Shown here: piece after piece, positions 39,501 to 52,600 of the stretch | Layout: each line of letters starts with the position of its first letter | How positions within the stretch are numbered: the stretch's first letter is position 1 | Source: Helopsaltes ochotensis | Taxonomy: Eukaryota; Chordata; Aves; Passeriformes; Locustellidae | DNA length: 64,000 nt | NCBI GenBank assembly: GCA_013400155.1 | Contig: VXBM01000569.1 | Coordinates: 434,001-498,000 of the forward strand | Reading direction: 5' to 3' | Program-made: the position numbers and the translations under genes | The notes under the pieces: model-generated | Seen by the model: the letters and a program-made list of their open reading frames with translations, nothing else | What the model was told of the DNA's origin: nothing | The model's database searches: none

Positions 39501-42500
39501 TCATTTTCATTCTCAACAGTCATTTTCAGATGGACACCTGAAATTAGAGGATAAAAGTCGTCAATTTCTAAATCAAGGCACCTCCAGCTCTTCCTGTGTA
39601 TTGTATCTCATTGTAAGAGATATTTCAGACAATGGGAGTGGCTCATGAAGTTGCATTTCAACACATGGTAATCACTCTTGTCCAGATGTCCATGAAGTTA
39701 AAAGCCAGCAGACAGTGTTTTTATTACAACTAGCACGATAAACAGAGATTTTCCAAATAAAACACAACACTTCACAGGTTTAGAGAGGGACACCTTCTTA
39801 AAACATCAATAGAAAGCAACTCCCTTCCACAGATGGAAAACAGCCGGTGCCATGGCAAGCAAGCTCAGCGCACAACTCACAGCTACTAAGTTTCCTCTAG
39901 CTGTGTTTCAGTGAGAACTATCATCTGGCAGTTTTGAGGAAGCAAAACGTTCTATTCACACAAGATACAGGCAAACTCCTCGTGTTCCAGAAATCTGTTA
40001 CAAAGCTCAAGGAGCTCCAGCTCTACCCGTGCTTGCCAAAAGATTTTCCAGGGTTTCTCCTGGAGTGAAGTTTGTTTCTACAGAGCCCTGCCCTCTTTGA
40101 TCACGGAAGGTAATCTCCAGAGCCCTTTTAACTCCGGCAGCCTGACAGGCTGTGAGCTGAACAATGGCAATTGGAGCTGTCTCTGTTCCGAGTGCTCCAG
40201 ACCAGTGCCAAACCCACCGCATCCTCCAGCCACGACTACTGCACTGCACTTCACTGCTCCAGAGTGCCCAGCCTTCTCCATGAGAAACAGTTCTTATGGT
40301 GTGCCTCACTTCTAGACTAAACTTATTCCTGATTGGCTAATACCCAGTTCTTCTTGCTTTTGCTAATGCTGCTGGGGTTTGGTTTTGTTTTTAAATTTAA
40401 ATGTGTTTTCTCCCTCATAGGGAAGTATTGACAGAGGTTCATTTCAATGGACTTCATTCCAAATAATTTAAGCTTATTTCCCTCTCAGTGGCTTTTCTGT
40501 CTGCCTTGACCATCCCAATCATCCTTTTCTGCTCCCTCTCCTATTTGAGCCCATCTTGGCTGAGTAGGGTTTAAACTAGGCTGTACAGAGGATTCCTGGT
40601 ACATCATGGCAGCAGTATTTCCTCACCACTACCAGAAACATTCCTTCATAGAGAGAGGGATTCATTTTCACCCCCCCCAAGAGCTTTTTCCTTCTCCAAA
40701 GGTTCACAGGGAATTAGCACTTCCCTAGTTTACTCTGCACAACAAACCTCAAGTGTTCCACCAGTCACAGACCTACTCACACAAGTAAAAGTTAGGAAGG
40801 GTCTCCAGACACTCAAGCAACCATATGTTTATCTTGTAGGTTTAACTATTCCCAAAAATAATCTGCCTTTCAAGCTCTACCACCTTTCCGCTGCCCTGTC
40901 TCCAAGCTTCTCTTGATGAAGAGGTAGAGCAGCTGTTATTTTTGCTGGAAGTTATCTCAGATATCCTTTCTTTCACATCAGGTAAGCATGACCTCTGCTA
41001 GAAGTTTTCTTCTCAGCCCTCAAATATGAAGTTCTAGCCAAGCTATTAAATGGACACTGAATTCGATCCCAGAGTCCCAGAAAAAATGGTACCTCTTCAT
41101 CTCTTCACCAGTGTCTCTATGTTAAGTTCCTTACTTGCTTCCATAGAGGAACAGGGCAGAGGATTAATAACAACTCACTCCCTTTAACAGCTCTCCTAAA
41201 AGCAGGGCTGACTTCTCACTACAGTCCACAGAGTCCTTATGCAATAAGGACTCTAAGGATACCTCTTTGATCTAAAAGGATACTCTTCATTGGGCTTCAA
41301 ATTGTTTTAACACAAAGGCATTAAAACACAGAACAAGTGTAACTTCCTTTGCTTGTGCTTTCCCAAGATGCGGAATTCAGCAGTTCATCACCCAGCAATT
41401 TCCTCATTTCTGAGGTGCAGGTTCTCAAAGGTTACTGGCAAGGATTTAAGCACAGTATCAGGACACTGCATATGCTCCACTGTGCATAAAAACTGGTGGT
41501 TACCTTGAGGCCCAGTCTCTTCAAAGATCTTCAAACACCAGTACATTCTTGTAGACAAAAGGAGAACAGAGTCCATAAAGAAAATGCATATAAAAGAGTA
41601 GAAACTTTTCAGGATGTGACGGAACATTTCAGGATGTCATGGCTCGCTACCTGTTTTTCTTTCCATTGTAGCAAAGCCTACAGTTTAATTATTTTTATTT
41701 GTATTTTATATTTGTACTCTTATTGCAATTCAAAGTACTTCCAGTAGCCCTTTAGAGCATACAAGCTATGAAAAATTACAGAATATTACAGAAAAAAAAG
41801 CATAAAGCAAACAGCAAGAGAGCTCACATACAAAGCATATTTGTGGGCCCAGGAAACTTGTATCAGTGCTGACCAGGCTGTGGTTATAGACTTTTAAAAA
41901 CTGGTTTCTGCTTATAGTAGAGAAAAATGAGTCTTTCCTTGCTGCCTCCATTTGGAAAATAAAGAAATCTACAACAAGCACTTCTGATAGTACAACACCC
42001 ACCAACCCTTCTGTTACTCAGCACCTATTCCTCACAATGATCTCCTCTGTCTCTCCTTGATATATGCTCTTACTTTCCTCCTGCTCTCTTTTGCTCTCCT
42101 GGTCCTCCTGCCCAACAACATAAAGATTTCTGCCAATGTAAGACCCTTGGAAGGGCTGCTGCCTCTCCCAGACAATGAGAACAAGGAATAGTTTACTAGT
42201 ACACTTACACTGAAGATGCAATTCCAAGGCAGCACTTCACAAATCCGGAGACAAGGCAATGACCTATGCCCAAGATGCACCCACTCCCCACCCCTGCAAA
42301 GGAAAGAATACCTTAGTGACAGTAAGCATTTCTCACCCTTACTCCTTGGGACTCTGGGTATTTGGATTCCTTATCTTCAGCCCTCAGCTTGTTTGCTGAA
42401 GTGTTAAATCTGGTCACTTATGCTGGAGACCACCTCTTGACTGATTTCCTCCCAAAAGCTGGAGCACAGGGGAAAAAAAAAAAAGTTGTTCTGGCCTCCG

Positions 42501-44252
42501 GGGTCCATTACTCCTCTTTTACTGTCTGCATAGAAAAATTCCCTTAACCAGTTTGCCTCTGGAAAGGGGACTTGATAATTCTCCTTTGCCTCTGAAACTG
42601 TATTTTTAAGCACTAGTCTTTCTCACTGAAACTCTCTCATCACCAGGGTGACTTCTCCAGCAGACTTAAAATATATATCAAGAAATGGATACAAGTTTAC
42701 TTGGTGATACCAAAAGGGAAACTTCCCAGTAAAACAGAGATGGGGGAGGCCACAAGATTAACTTTCTGTCCAGTTTTGTCTAAAACCTATGCCACTATCA
42801 GGAAACAAAAAACCAAAGCAACAAACAAACAAAGAGAGATGCTGGTCTCCACACTGTTTAGAACCAAAATCTGGAGTAATACACACCAAAAGACCAAAGC
42901 TTTCCCAAACCACTAGCAAACTGGGGCACAACTGCAAAGGATGAATATTTTGAGACTAATGCTCAAACACCCCAGGAAAGATTCACAAAAAGGCCCTTGT
43001 TGCAGTTCCAGTATCCTCTTTAACATCTACTACACAGCATATGTCGAGGAGTTGCAGAGATTTTCTCTATCCCATTAGCGCAAAATTAAAATGTTTAACT
43101 TTTGGGAGGGTTGTGGCTTTTTTTTCATTGTGGGAACTGCAAAACAGAAGAAAATTAGTGTTATTCTTTACTGTTTCTTTATGACAAAGCATGCCTTGAT
43201 GCTAGCTTATACACCAGAAATCAAGCTCTGGTTTCCTTCTTTTTTGGAGGATATGAATGGAGAGGTTACATAAGGGTGTAACAAGAGCTGTTACTTCCTT
43301 TCCCAGCTGAAGAGAAAAAGCTGTAGATCAAGTTACAGACTCCAGGGCTGGTCATTGCTACTTCAATCTTCCTAAAATTTTTGCCAGAAGTCCCACAACA
43401 AACAGAAGAGGATACTTAGAAGGCTCTGAGAATTTAACAGACTAACTACATAGCTATAAGGGAGGGAAAAACCCTTTACTTTTGTCTGTCATCAGACTCA
43501 GGAAATTCCCCAAGCTTGATGCATACAGTCACTCAAGTCACCACTTTCCATTTCAGTTTGCTGTTCTTTAGTACAGTAAAAAAGATGAATGAAATATAGG
43601 GTAAGATTTATAGGACAGTCCGGTACGTGAGCTGTGCTAAATACGCTCAGCGGTGTGAAAGGGCACCGAACTTTGGTGGATATGTCAGCATTTCTCCCAG
43701 CTCTGACCACACAAGGCAAATGAAAGGAGGAATCAGTGTCCAGCTTGGCCTAGACCAGAAGTAAGCTTTTCTCCAAACCATCCCACTGGCACTTTCTTCA
43801 CCTTCCTCTCCAATTCCCAGGCCGCTGCTGCTACTGCTGCCGAAGGAAGATGAGATCAGACTCCAACATGAGGAATTTCTGTTCCCACAGAGCCCAGGGA
43901 AACCAGATGATCTCAGAGAATCATGTGAAGCAAGTCCCTGACACTTCCATGAGGCAGAGTATCTCCAGTACGTTGCCAGCAGTTTCTTAGGAGTGCACAG
44001 TGGGAAAAATTAATGGCTCTGCTTATGTTTCCAATTGCTCTCTCCCACTTCCTCTCCTCATTTGCCAGACTTTTATTTTCCCTTCCCCCAGAAGCACCAG
44101 TAGGCTTGCAATGTACATTGGCCCTTCTAAAAGGCAATCGCATCAAGTCTTGCACAATGCCTGAAAGGGCTAACACAACAGAGCTCAACTACGGGCCCCT
44201 GGCATCATTTCCTCACAGAGTCCCTCCCCACAGGTGTGATTTGACAAGGTCT

Positions 44253-44279
44253 AAAAAAAGAAAGAAAAGAAAAGAAAGT
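44253..44279. repeat. AAAG/AAAAG microsatellite
   Basis: A purine-only run of AAAG and AAAAG units in MYO1B intron 1. Confidence 0.85.
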
Positions 44280-45598
44280 TTAAAAAAGCAAGCTTCTGTG
44301 ATTTAAGATGTCTTCATGAGTCCTTTCACCCTCACTTTGCTGAGCACACAATCCTTCCGTGGTGCTCATAAGAAGCCAGAAGCCTTTTAGGTATCCAACA
44401 CCACAGAGGTGTTTCGGAAACATCCTGAGGATATGGAGGAACTTGCGGCAACCTAACACGCCAGTAAGTGCTACAAGCCAACATAAGCAGTGACTGCTTT
44501 ATGTTACTTTGGGAAGAACGGGAACGCTCCAACCCTTACACCTTCACACAAAATTAAGCCAGAGGCAGCGCATTTCGTTAAGCACTAAATTGAAGACATT
44601 CTTAAACTTAGGTCTGGGACAACTGGAAACAAAAGCACATGATGAGAAGAATGTCATTACCTTTCATATGTTTAAAAGCAGCCAAAGACTCTACTTTACC
44701 AGATGGGTTGGACTATTTCTGTTCTCTAACACTGTACACTTTTGGGGAAAGCCTTGTTTTTGACACAGGGCTTGACAAAGTGATGATTCATCCAGGGAAG
44801 GATGGGCAGCTTGTTGCCAGCCTTAATTCACAATTAACAATAGGGCAGACGGATATGGAAGGCTCATGATTCGACACAAAAATCACAAAGTCAGGAGTTT
44901 TACCTGACCTTTACGCCAGTGGTCATTTCCAATCTGGATATATTTTAAATAGTTTCTCTAACATAATTTTTAAGAGTAGTTGGCTTTTATTTCGTTACTG
45001 CTACATGTGTCCCTTAGAATAGAGGTCCTGACTAAACACATAGCAACTGATTCAATGACACGGTCAATGAAATTTCAAAGCTTTAAATTACTCGAGAAAG
45101 CAAACAGCACGTGTGTGAGCACGGACGCGTGAGCACAGGGGTACCGTGGGCAAGGTACTTGGTGCCTGCACCGCCAGCCCCACTCCCTGGGCTCTGCTAG
45201 GAAAGCCATTGTTTTCCGGCCGGGAGTCTAGCCACTCCGAGGAACAAAGGGATGCCCTTCCCAAAACACAGCGGCAGCAGATGTCCCACACCGAATCCCA
45301 GCAGCCTCCATGGGCGCAGACGGGCGGTCTTCCTTGGGAGGCTTCACCAACTCGTGCCCTCAGGGAAGTTCTCTGGGACAATGACCCTGCCCCGGAAAGC
45401 CCTTCCTCAAGCCTCCTCTCCGAGTGTTACCCGACAGCAGAATCCATCATCCTGCTCCAAGTTACCAGCACTCTTCCCACGGTTCCCCCGAGCCCCACAG
45501 CCGAGCCCGTTCCTTTGAATTCAGCGAAGCCGCGCACACAGGGTAATTATTTTAGACAAGAAGAAACAGATGCCACGCTCCCTTCCCAGAAAGAGCAT

Positions 45599-45622
45599 GC
45601 ACGCACACACACTCTCTCTCTC
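45599..45622. repeat. Compound AC/TC microsatellite in the CpG-rich region
   Basis: An ACAC stretch passes directly into a CTCT stretch at the lower-coordinate flank of the assembly gap. Confidence 0.85.
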
Positions 45623-45772
45623 ATATTTGAGGCAGCGAGCCCCGGACCGTCCCCGCGTGTGTTCACGCCTCAATGAAGCTGTCCCAGCCCCGCTGCCATC
45701 CCGCAGACGCTTCTCGCAGCCCGCGGAGCGTCCCGAAGCCGCAGCTCGGCGCGGGGAAGGGGAGCCCGGAGG

Positions 45773-46112
45773 NNNNNNNNNNNNNNNNNNNNNNNNNNNN
45801 NNNNNNNNNNNNNNNNNNNNNNNNNNNNNNNNNNNNNNNNNNNNNNNNNNNNNNNNNNNNNNNNNNNNNNNNNNNNNNNNNNNNNNNNNNNNNNNNNNNN
45901 NNNNNNNNNNNNNNNNNNNNNNNNNNNNNNNNNNNNNNNNNNNNNNNNNNNNNNNNNNNNNNNNNNNNNNNNNNNNNNNNNNNNNNNNNNNNNNNNNNNN
46001 NNNNNNNNNNNNNNNNNNNNNNNNNNNNNNNNNNNNNNNNNNNNNNNNNNNNNNNNNNNNNNNNNNNNNNNNNNNNNNNNNNNNNNNNNNNNNNNNNNNN
46101 NNNNNNNNNNNN
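45773..46112. other. Assembly gap (340 undetermined bases)
   Basis: A run of N interrupts the CpG-rich island. Both flanks are very GC-rich, and the right flank starts with a 30-base tandem repeat, so the gap probably marks a hard-to-sequence GC-rich repeat. The true gap length is unknown. It may hold the MYO1B transcription start and first exon. Confidence 0.98.
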
Positions 46113-46172
46113 GGCTGCACCGAACCCTGGGGCCGCTCCTGGGGCTGCACTGAACCCCGGGGCCGCACCGAC
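46113..46172. repeat. GC-rich 30-base tandem repeat at the gap edge
   Basis: Two imperfect copies (46113-46142 and 46143-46172) both begin GGCTGCAC and share GAACCC and GGGGCCGC at matching positions. The array is cut by the assembly gap on its left side, so more copies may be missing from the sequence. Confidence 0.75.
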
Positions 46173-46250
46173 CCTCGAGCCTCCGCCCTCCCGACCCGGG
46201 CTCCGGCGCTTCAGACCCGCCCGGCTCTGCAGTTCTCCATTTCTTCCACC

Positions 46251-46345
46251 CTCACCTGAAGCCGTCAAAAGCGAAGCAAAAAAGAGAAACTGGCCTGTCT
46301 TCGGTGTGAAACCCAACGTCTCCCACTCGGTCTCTGCAATGATGT
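46251..46345 (-). other. MYO1B: Candidate 3' end and donor of MYO1B untranslated exon 1
   Basis: On the minus strand the sequence GACGGCTTCAG is followed directly by GTGAGGG, a strong donor with the last exon base at 46256. It lies inside the CpG-rich segment just upstream of the gap, at a plausible distance from exon 2. The upper limit of the exon (transcription start) cannot be read; 46345 is only a nominal bound. A competing exon may be hidden in the 340 undetermined bases. Confidence 0.3.
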
Positions 46346-47401
46346 TTTCGGTATTTCCTGAGCTGAGTGTGTAAGCACCCGAAGGTATTTACAGCAGGCT
46401 TTGACATATCTGCCCAATCCTGCCCCCGAGAAGCGCAGGAGCCATCAACAGCGGAGAGCGACTGCCCCGTTGTGTGAAAATAGGGGCAAAAAAGAAAAAG
46501 CCCTAAAGGGCTCACTTGGTGTTTCAGGGACTGAGAGCAAGGAACGGAGGTTTCTCCCCACCCCCGTGAAAACTCGCCCTTCACAGCTGAGTCGGAGAGT
46601 GTAGGTCTATATATTACACTGACAAACTTCCTGGCGAAATACCCCGTGTGAAAAGTTTCACTGCTGGTGCTTTTTTCCTAAGAAACCAATTAGCACGTTT
46701 TGTTACTTTCTCATGTTTGCAAGCAGGCTTTACCCAAGCTGGGTTGTTTTTAAACAGCAATAAGCTTCCATTCAACCCCAAGCTAAACCTACATTTGCTA
46801 GATAACAGTGAGAAGAGGAGCTGACCTGCAGATACACAACCAGAACTCTTTAGCATGTGGAAGAAATCCAGCTTGTATCACCACACTCAACGTGATCAGA
46901 ACCGCACAGTGGAGATGCAAAATGCATTCTAAAAGCCTTCCTCATTAAAACACTTCAGATATTTCAAAGTCAATACTACATTTTCAGATACACATCTCCT
47001 TGGTAGTCCTTCCGTTTATAGAAGGAGATGGTGTTCTCACACAATTTTCAAATCTGTAACTGTACAAGTGTTGGAGACAGCTCTCAGGTGAATCCCAGGA
47101 ACCAGAGCCTTGAAGCCCTGCTGATTCATAGACTCATTATTATTTCATTACTTTCAGCCCAGATGCTTAGCTCCTAAGATTTGTCTTGCCCTTAACTTTT
47201 TATATCAGTGAAATTAATTATTGCTTTCATTAGAAGTGGTCAAAAACTACTTCAACAAAATATTTTTCTTGTTGAATACCCTAGGGCTTGGTCAAAATTC
47301 AATTGTATAGAAACAGCGACAGCCTGATGCAGCTATTCTCAGGAGTATAATTTAGCTTTGGGGTAGTCTGAAAGAGGCAAGAACCATTCCTGAGCAGCAC
47401 C

Positions 47402-47435
47402 ATGACCCTCTCTCTTCACCTCCTTCTCGCTTCAG
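47402..47435 (+). other. Isolated signal-peptide-like mini-exon candidate
   Basis: An ATG in good context (CACCATGA) opens a short frame reading MTLSLHLLLAS plus one base, followed immediately by a strong donor, GTAAGT (47436-47441). A hydrophobic leader split in phase 1 is typical of first coding exons of immunoglobulin-superfamily and other secreted proteins. A weak TATA-like TATAAT lies about 55 bases upstream. I found no downstream exon to pair with it and recognise no gene, so a chance match is more likely than not. Confidence 0.15.
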
Positions 47436-47819
47436 GTAAGTGCTTTGCTCATGACTCAACTTACTTTCTGGGAGATAGTTATTGCATTCTTTCCCAAATA
47501 ACAAAGGGAAATAATAACAATAAAAAGCAAATTCCTTTTACTCCAAATCTAAATGAAAACTAAATTCAAGTTTCAGTAAGGAAAGCAACTACAGTCCAGT
47601 CGACACTATTTATATACAACACACACAGAACAAAAAGAAACAACATGAGACAGTGACTGCAAGAATTTTGCCAAGAAGGTTCAAATTTCAACTTAACACA
47701 TTAAAATTATCATAAGCCATTGCTGTGACATCAAAATACAAAAATTTTTACCTCAGGGGTTAAAATTCTCCATTTGTTTCAAAGAGAAGGGACACAGGGC
47801 AATAAAGCGGTGCAGCTTT

Positions 47820-47841
47820 CCTCCCATGGTCCTCCCATGGT
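47820..47841. repeat. 11-base tandem duplication
   Basis: CCTCCCATGGT occurs twice head to tail. It is a minor replication-slippage product upstream of the CpG island. Confidence 0.85.
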
Positions 47842-49581
47842 GCTTCAAAAGGGGTAATGCTGGCTGCTTCTCAGGTGCACTCTCCATGCCCATTTGATGC
47901 TTAGATTCCTGTAAATAGAACTTACATCCATGATCCCTGGTGATATTTGGTAACATAACACAAATAACATTAATATAATAATACAATATAATATCTTCAT
48001 GACGTTGCCTTGTCCTCCGGGAAACAAACAAAAATTATCCAGAGTTTCCTCAGCCTTCCAGCACTCCATTCCCCACCTTGTTTCAGGTTTGTGTAAAAGA
48101 AGATATCTCACTACCCATCTTTATTCTGAGGCAATTTTCCAATTTTACTATAAAATGGGAATTAGCAGCCTGTCAGTATATCTTACATTCTTTGCTTTGT
48201 AGGGCAAGAAAAGGAAGAAATGTAGGTCCCAAAACCTGTGTTCTTTTCCTAAAGAAAGTTAGTGCAATGCAAAGAGTATCCAATTCAATCTAGAATATTT
48301 TTCATTTTATTAAATCTACTGAACTACATAATTACCACTGAAACAATCTGTAGTAAATAACAATAATAATAAAAATCTAAAATAGACTAAAAGACATGCC
48401 TGGTCACGGATGATCAGTTAGAGACCAAGAACTATTTTCTGTAAGGTACGGCTCATTTTTCATAGCCAAGTAGAATATCCTGACCCATATAAGAGCTCAG
48501 GGATAATCAGTATTCAGCACACATTCAGGTGTCTCTTAAATTCGAGGTATAACCTGAAAGATATTTAAACGGAGTTTCCAACTACCGAATCATTAAATAT
48601 GCTTTCTGTAGCACACAGATGTCACCCTGAAGAGGCACAGGCAGAGGTTTCGTTCACCAACAGCCTACAGCCATTTCAGAGAAGAAAATGGGAATCTGTC
48701 TGCTTCCCTTTTTTGCAGGTCCTGCATCACAATTTACCAAAAGCTTGAGAGACATCCATGTACATACATCCCTGTACAGAGCAGTCTAAGAGCTGCTTAT
48801 TTACAAATGAACTCCCATTTTCTTTTCTTTTTCTGAATGTTTCCACGGGGTGAATTACAGTTTCTTGATTGCAGCCTTAAAGTCTACAGCTTCACAAGGT
48901 GAGGAGAAGCTGGGTACAAAACCCACTGTGGAGCTGGCTGTTGCTGAGACTGAAAGGGTCAAACTGTGGAGATTTAGGATATGGTTTAGCCTGACAAACC
49001 ATGCATCAAACACACGACAGCCCTCGGTGTGGCCTCTGGCAGTCCCTGGCAATCAGAAGAGCACTAGCCAGTGGCTGGAAGCACCTCGTAGCCAACCTTG
49101 TCAGGAAAAGAGGCAAAGGACAGCTGACCCAGCCACTTCAGAGAACAAAACTACTGTGAACTGCAATTTGCACAGCCTGTCAGAAGAGGAATCCAGTCCC
49201 AGTTCATGGTGCTAGGATGAGGATAGCTCACCAGAAATACAGAGACACCTGATGATGTCAATTAAAACTGGACGCGAGGTTTCTCAAATGCATTGAGTTG
49301 GTTGAATCACATATTTTAAATACCAGAATTAACAAATCAGTACTTAAGAGAGGTATTACTATTTATAACTCAAAATTAGTTTGCAAAAGCTGAAAAAAAA
49401 ATCAACCCTTATCTTTCTTAATCTTTCTTTCATACAGAAAGATATTTACTGATTGACATTACTGATTTTATTACTTCATATTTCTTTGGATATACAATTT
49501 TCATATATGGAGAGATTAACAAGGCAAGATCAAATTTTTTCCTATTCATAAATGAAGAAAATGAGTCAGCAAGAATAACTC

Positions 49582-49640
49582 AACAAAAAAACAAACAAAC
49601 AAACAAACAAAAAACCAAACAAAAAAAAATACAACAAACC
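49582..49640. repeat. CAAA microsatellite and A-rich tail
   Basis: Repeated CAAA units grade into poly-A and further CAA units. The shape resembles a decayed retrotransposon tail, but no element body was recognised next to it. Confidence 0.85.
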
Positions 49641-52600
49641 ATAAATGCAACATTTCCTTGATAGAGTGGAAAGGAGTTTAAATGTCCATGTTTTTAATCC
49701 CATCCTTACCCACAAGAGCATGCATAGCCATTTTTCCTGTACTCAGTGAGAGAATTCTGGGTGTTCATAAAATGTGGCAGCTACACCTCTGTTCTAAGTG
49801 TACCAGGAGTTGTGGGAATATACTTGACCATAGTTAGAATACTTCTCTACTTCAGGCAAAGAAAACCCCAAGTACTCATAAAACAACAGAAAATTTTCCT
49901 CTAAGACTGAGCAGGAGCTTTAACAATAACAGTCTCTGTCTTCTTTGTCATGGAAAATGGCCACAGGTTTGAACTCTGGCTGTACACAAGTGAAAGATTC
50001 AACAAACAAGCTGCCAGTAGTCCAGAGAATTCCAGGTTTTAGTTAAAAAACCCAGAAAGCACAGCTCATCCTTCACCTACCTGTGGCAAATTAAACTGCA
50101 CACAATTAGGAGAACGAGCAGTGGCTCCGTCCAGCCACTTGCTGGAATGCTCCTCAGGTGCTTTGGAAAACATCAGTTCATTCAGTACTGAGACAGGTCA
50201 TCTGCCTTCCCCGAGAGGGATCTTGTACAGGATTTGTATTTCCACCTGTCAAAACACTGTCAGCTTTCCATTTTGCCATAATGTCTCCTCATCTTGCCAA
50301 GGAGGGACTTTGGCTTTTTGTCCAGAGGCAGCAATACGCCTCCAATTAGCATGGTATTTTTCTCATTTGCAGCAATGACCTACATAAGACAGCTTGAAGG
50401 TCTAGACCTAGACTTTAAGGGAAGAGGTCACCCCACGAGAGATTTTACCTTGTGTGTTAGTAGTTCTGCTTTTCAGTTCAAGAGTAAGTACACCCAATAA
50501 AATTAAGAAAAGCACAAAAAAATAAAGATGTGAGACATACAATACAAACGTACACATGAGATCTCAATACAGAGAGTTGCAAGATCCTTCTGAACTGCCA
50601 TCTTACTAATTCTGAAAACTTGGAACATATTTCAAGAGTTCAAGGAAGAGTCTGATCAGAGGTAAGTCTTGAAATTGCAGACTTCCTAAGGGATACTTCT
50701 CTACTCTCACAAAGGATTTTATCACTGATGTTACAGAAGGGAAGAAAGGCCCATTTTTCCTGATAGAACAAATTAATCTTTCCTCCCTCCACAAAAGAAA
50801 TATTTTTGAGATATAGCTGCATGCATCCCTTCAAGCAAGTCATGGAAACTGCATTAGGAAAGGGAAAGGCCCAGTGTCCTGTGAGATCCAAAAGTTCATG
50901 TCAGATCACTCAGCACGTTAAGTGGCAAGAGAAAATTCTTCAGCTTGAATCCACACAGCACCAGGAAACATCTCTTCTTGCAAACAAAACTACCCAACTC
51001 AAGGGCATTGAAATTGAACTGTAGGTAATATGCAAGCTTACTTTCAGAATAAAGTCAAGGTATATGCAAACAAATTCAGAGTAAACCCAAGTATATTTTA
51101 TAATTCTACATCTCCCATGCCACATGCTGAGGTATAACAAGTTACTAGAGTCTGGGAATGACCATCCCTGTTTGGTAGTATGAAATGATGTGCAACTTTG
51201 TTGAGGAGTTACGCTTTATTATTATTTTTTCCACTATTTAAAACTGGTCTGCAATTTCCACTAGAAATTTTTAAATGCACACCCACTCCTTACTGAAGTA
51301 ATTGACAGAATATGGTGTTTGAAAAGGAGTTGCACCACTTCAGCCTACAGAGGTTGAAAAGATAATGACTTTTTAAGAGGTCTCAATCCTAAATACTAAT
51401 GTTGAACAGCGTCCAGGCAGTTTACAGACAAAGAAGTTATGATGCACGTGTTTTCTTTAATGTATGATTCCCTCACCTGTGTGGTTTTCCTAAAGAAGGG
51501 TTTAAAAGGGAACTGACTACGCAAGTTTTAAGCTGTGGCTCCAAACCCTTTTTGAGTCCAAGCAAAAGCGCAGACAGATGGACAATTCAGCCAGGCTCTT
51601 TGCTGGCTGTGCACCAGTCTATAAATGGCAGCAATGATGGAAGCGGTAGGAATAAGAAAAAGAATCACAGCATGGAAAAATCAATGGCTAAAGAACTTCT
51701 AGATGTTTCTGGGAGTTCCTTCTTACTAATTCTGTAAACCTGAGAGCCTTCCACTTCCCCTGCCAGCTAAAGAAAAGAGATCAACTTATCTAGAGCACAT
51801 AAGAACAATTATTTCTTCCACCTTAATTGCAAGAAATGCCCATGAAAGGCAACTCAGCTGTGAAGGATGTGACTGCACATGCCAGGCAGATGTTGCCAGC
51901 ACCAGAACTCTTCCTCTGTTGCCCAAATGTTAACTCCTCACTGGGGATTATGCATGTCTTATATGCAGGCAAAGAGCAATTTCTTTGTTCTCCCACTTTA
52001 TTACAACACAGTGAACTCTTTAGGAGTGCAAATTTTTGCCAAGAAGCAGCAAATTAATAACATGTGTATGTGGGGTGGTTTTGCTTCCATCACAGGTGAA
52101 TGCAGTGCTTGAGAAGATAGTTACAGCTTGCTTGAAGCAAGGATCTTGAACCCAGCCCAGCCAGGCCAGCAGGAATCAACTGCAGTTCTGCTGAAAGAAG
52201 CAAGGCAACAGAGATAAAACTGCTTCCTCACCAATGCTGCTACAGAGCTGTTCCACCGCCTGTTTGAATCCAAGAATATACTTTATTAAATGTCACCAGA
52301 TTAAAGAGTCCCTGTAAAAAGTGTAATTTTTAGGAACATTCCCACTGATTATGCATGATTTAGCTATTCTGTGATTATTATTCCGTGAAATAGATAGATT
52401 GTTATTCTCACATTATTATCAAATTCTATGTATTTATGGTGTTCGGTCCTATGCATGTCCTGTCCTGTAATATGTGTCACAAACAATTTGTTGTCATAGA
52501 TCACCTCAATAGATGATTACAGCCTGTCTTTTCTTCAAAACATTCACTTTATTTCATATCCACTTATTAAGAAACCTCTTTACTGTGCAAGTAATAAACC

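Larger units (their letters stand above)
30906..46255 (-). other. MYO1B: MYO1B intron 1 (provisional upstream border)
   Basis: The 3' border is certain: the acceptor CCCAG ends at 30906, preceded by a strong pyrimidine tract and a CTAAC branch-site candidate at 30950-30954. The 5' border is provisional and assumes the exon 1 donor at 46251-46255. If exon 1 lies in the assembly gap, the intron is a few hundred bases shorter. The intron would be about 15.3 kb. It contains a second GC/CpG-rich patch (34.95-35.45 kb), a 43-base tandem duplication, a G-rich tract and AT-rich low-complexity sequence. No additional 5' UTR exon could be identified with confidence. Confidence 0.6.
45110..46590 (-). 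promoter_or_regulatory. MYO1B: CpG-rich island, probable MYO1B promoter and untranslated exon 1
   Basis: This is by eye the most GC- and CpG-rich stretch of the window, interrupted by the N gap at 45773-46112. It lies about 15 kb upstream of the MYO1B start-codon exon, which has only six bases of 5' UTR before its acceptor, so at least one untranslated exon must lie upstream. A housekeeping-type CpG promoter fits MYO1B's broad expression. No TATA box is evident on the minus strand. Open frames drawn across the gap (45521-46374, both strands) are artefacts of undetermined bases. The call rests on composition and position; no transcript evidence is visible. A divergent plus-strand transcript cannot be excluded. 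Confidence 0.6.

Noticed and set aside
45146..45676. Open frame of 176 codons on the plus strand
   Set aside because: It lies in the CpG-rich region, where stop codons are rare. The peptide is low-complexity and matches no family I know.
45521..46374. Long open frames of 215-233 codons on both strands across the CpG-rich region
   Set aside because: About half of each frame is undetermined bases in the assembly gap. The rest is GC-rich sequence with no domain.
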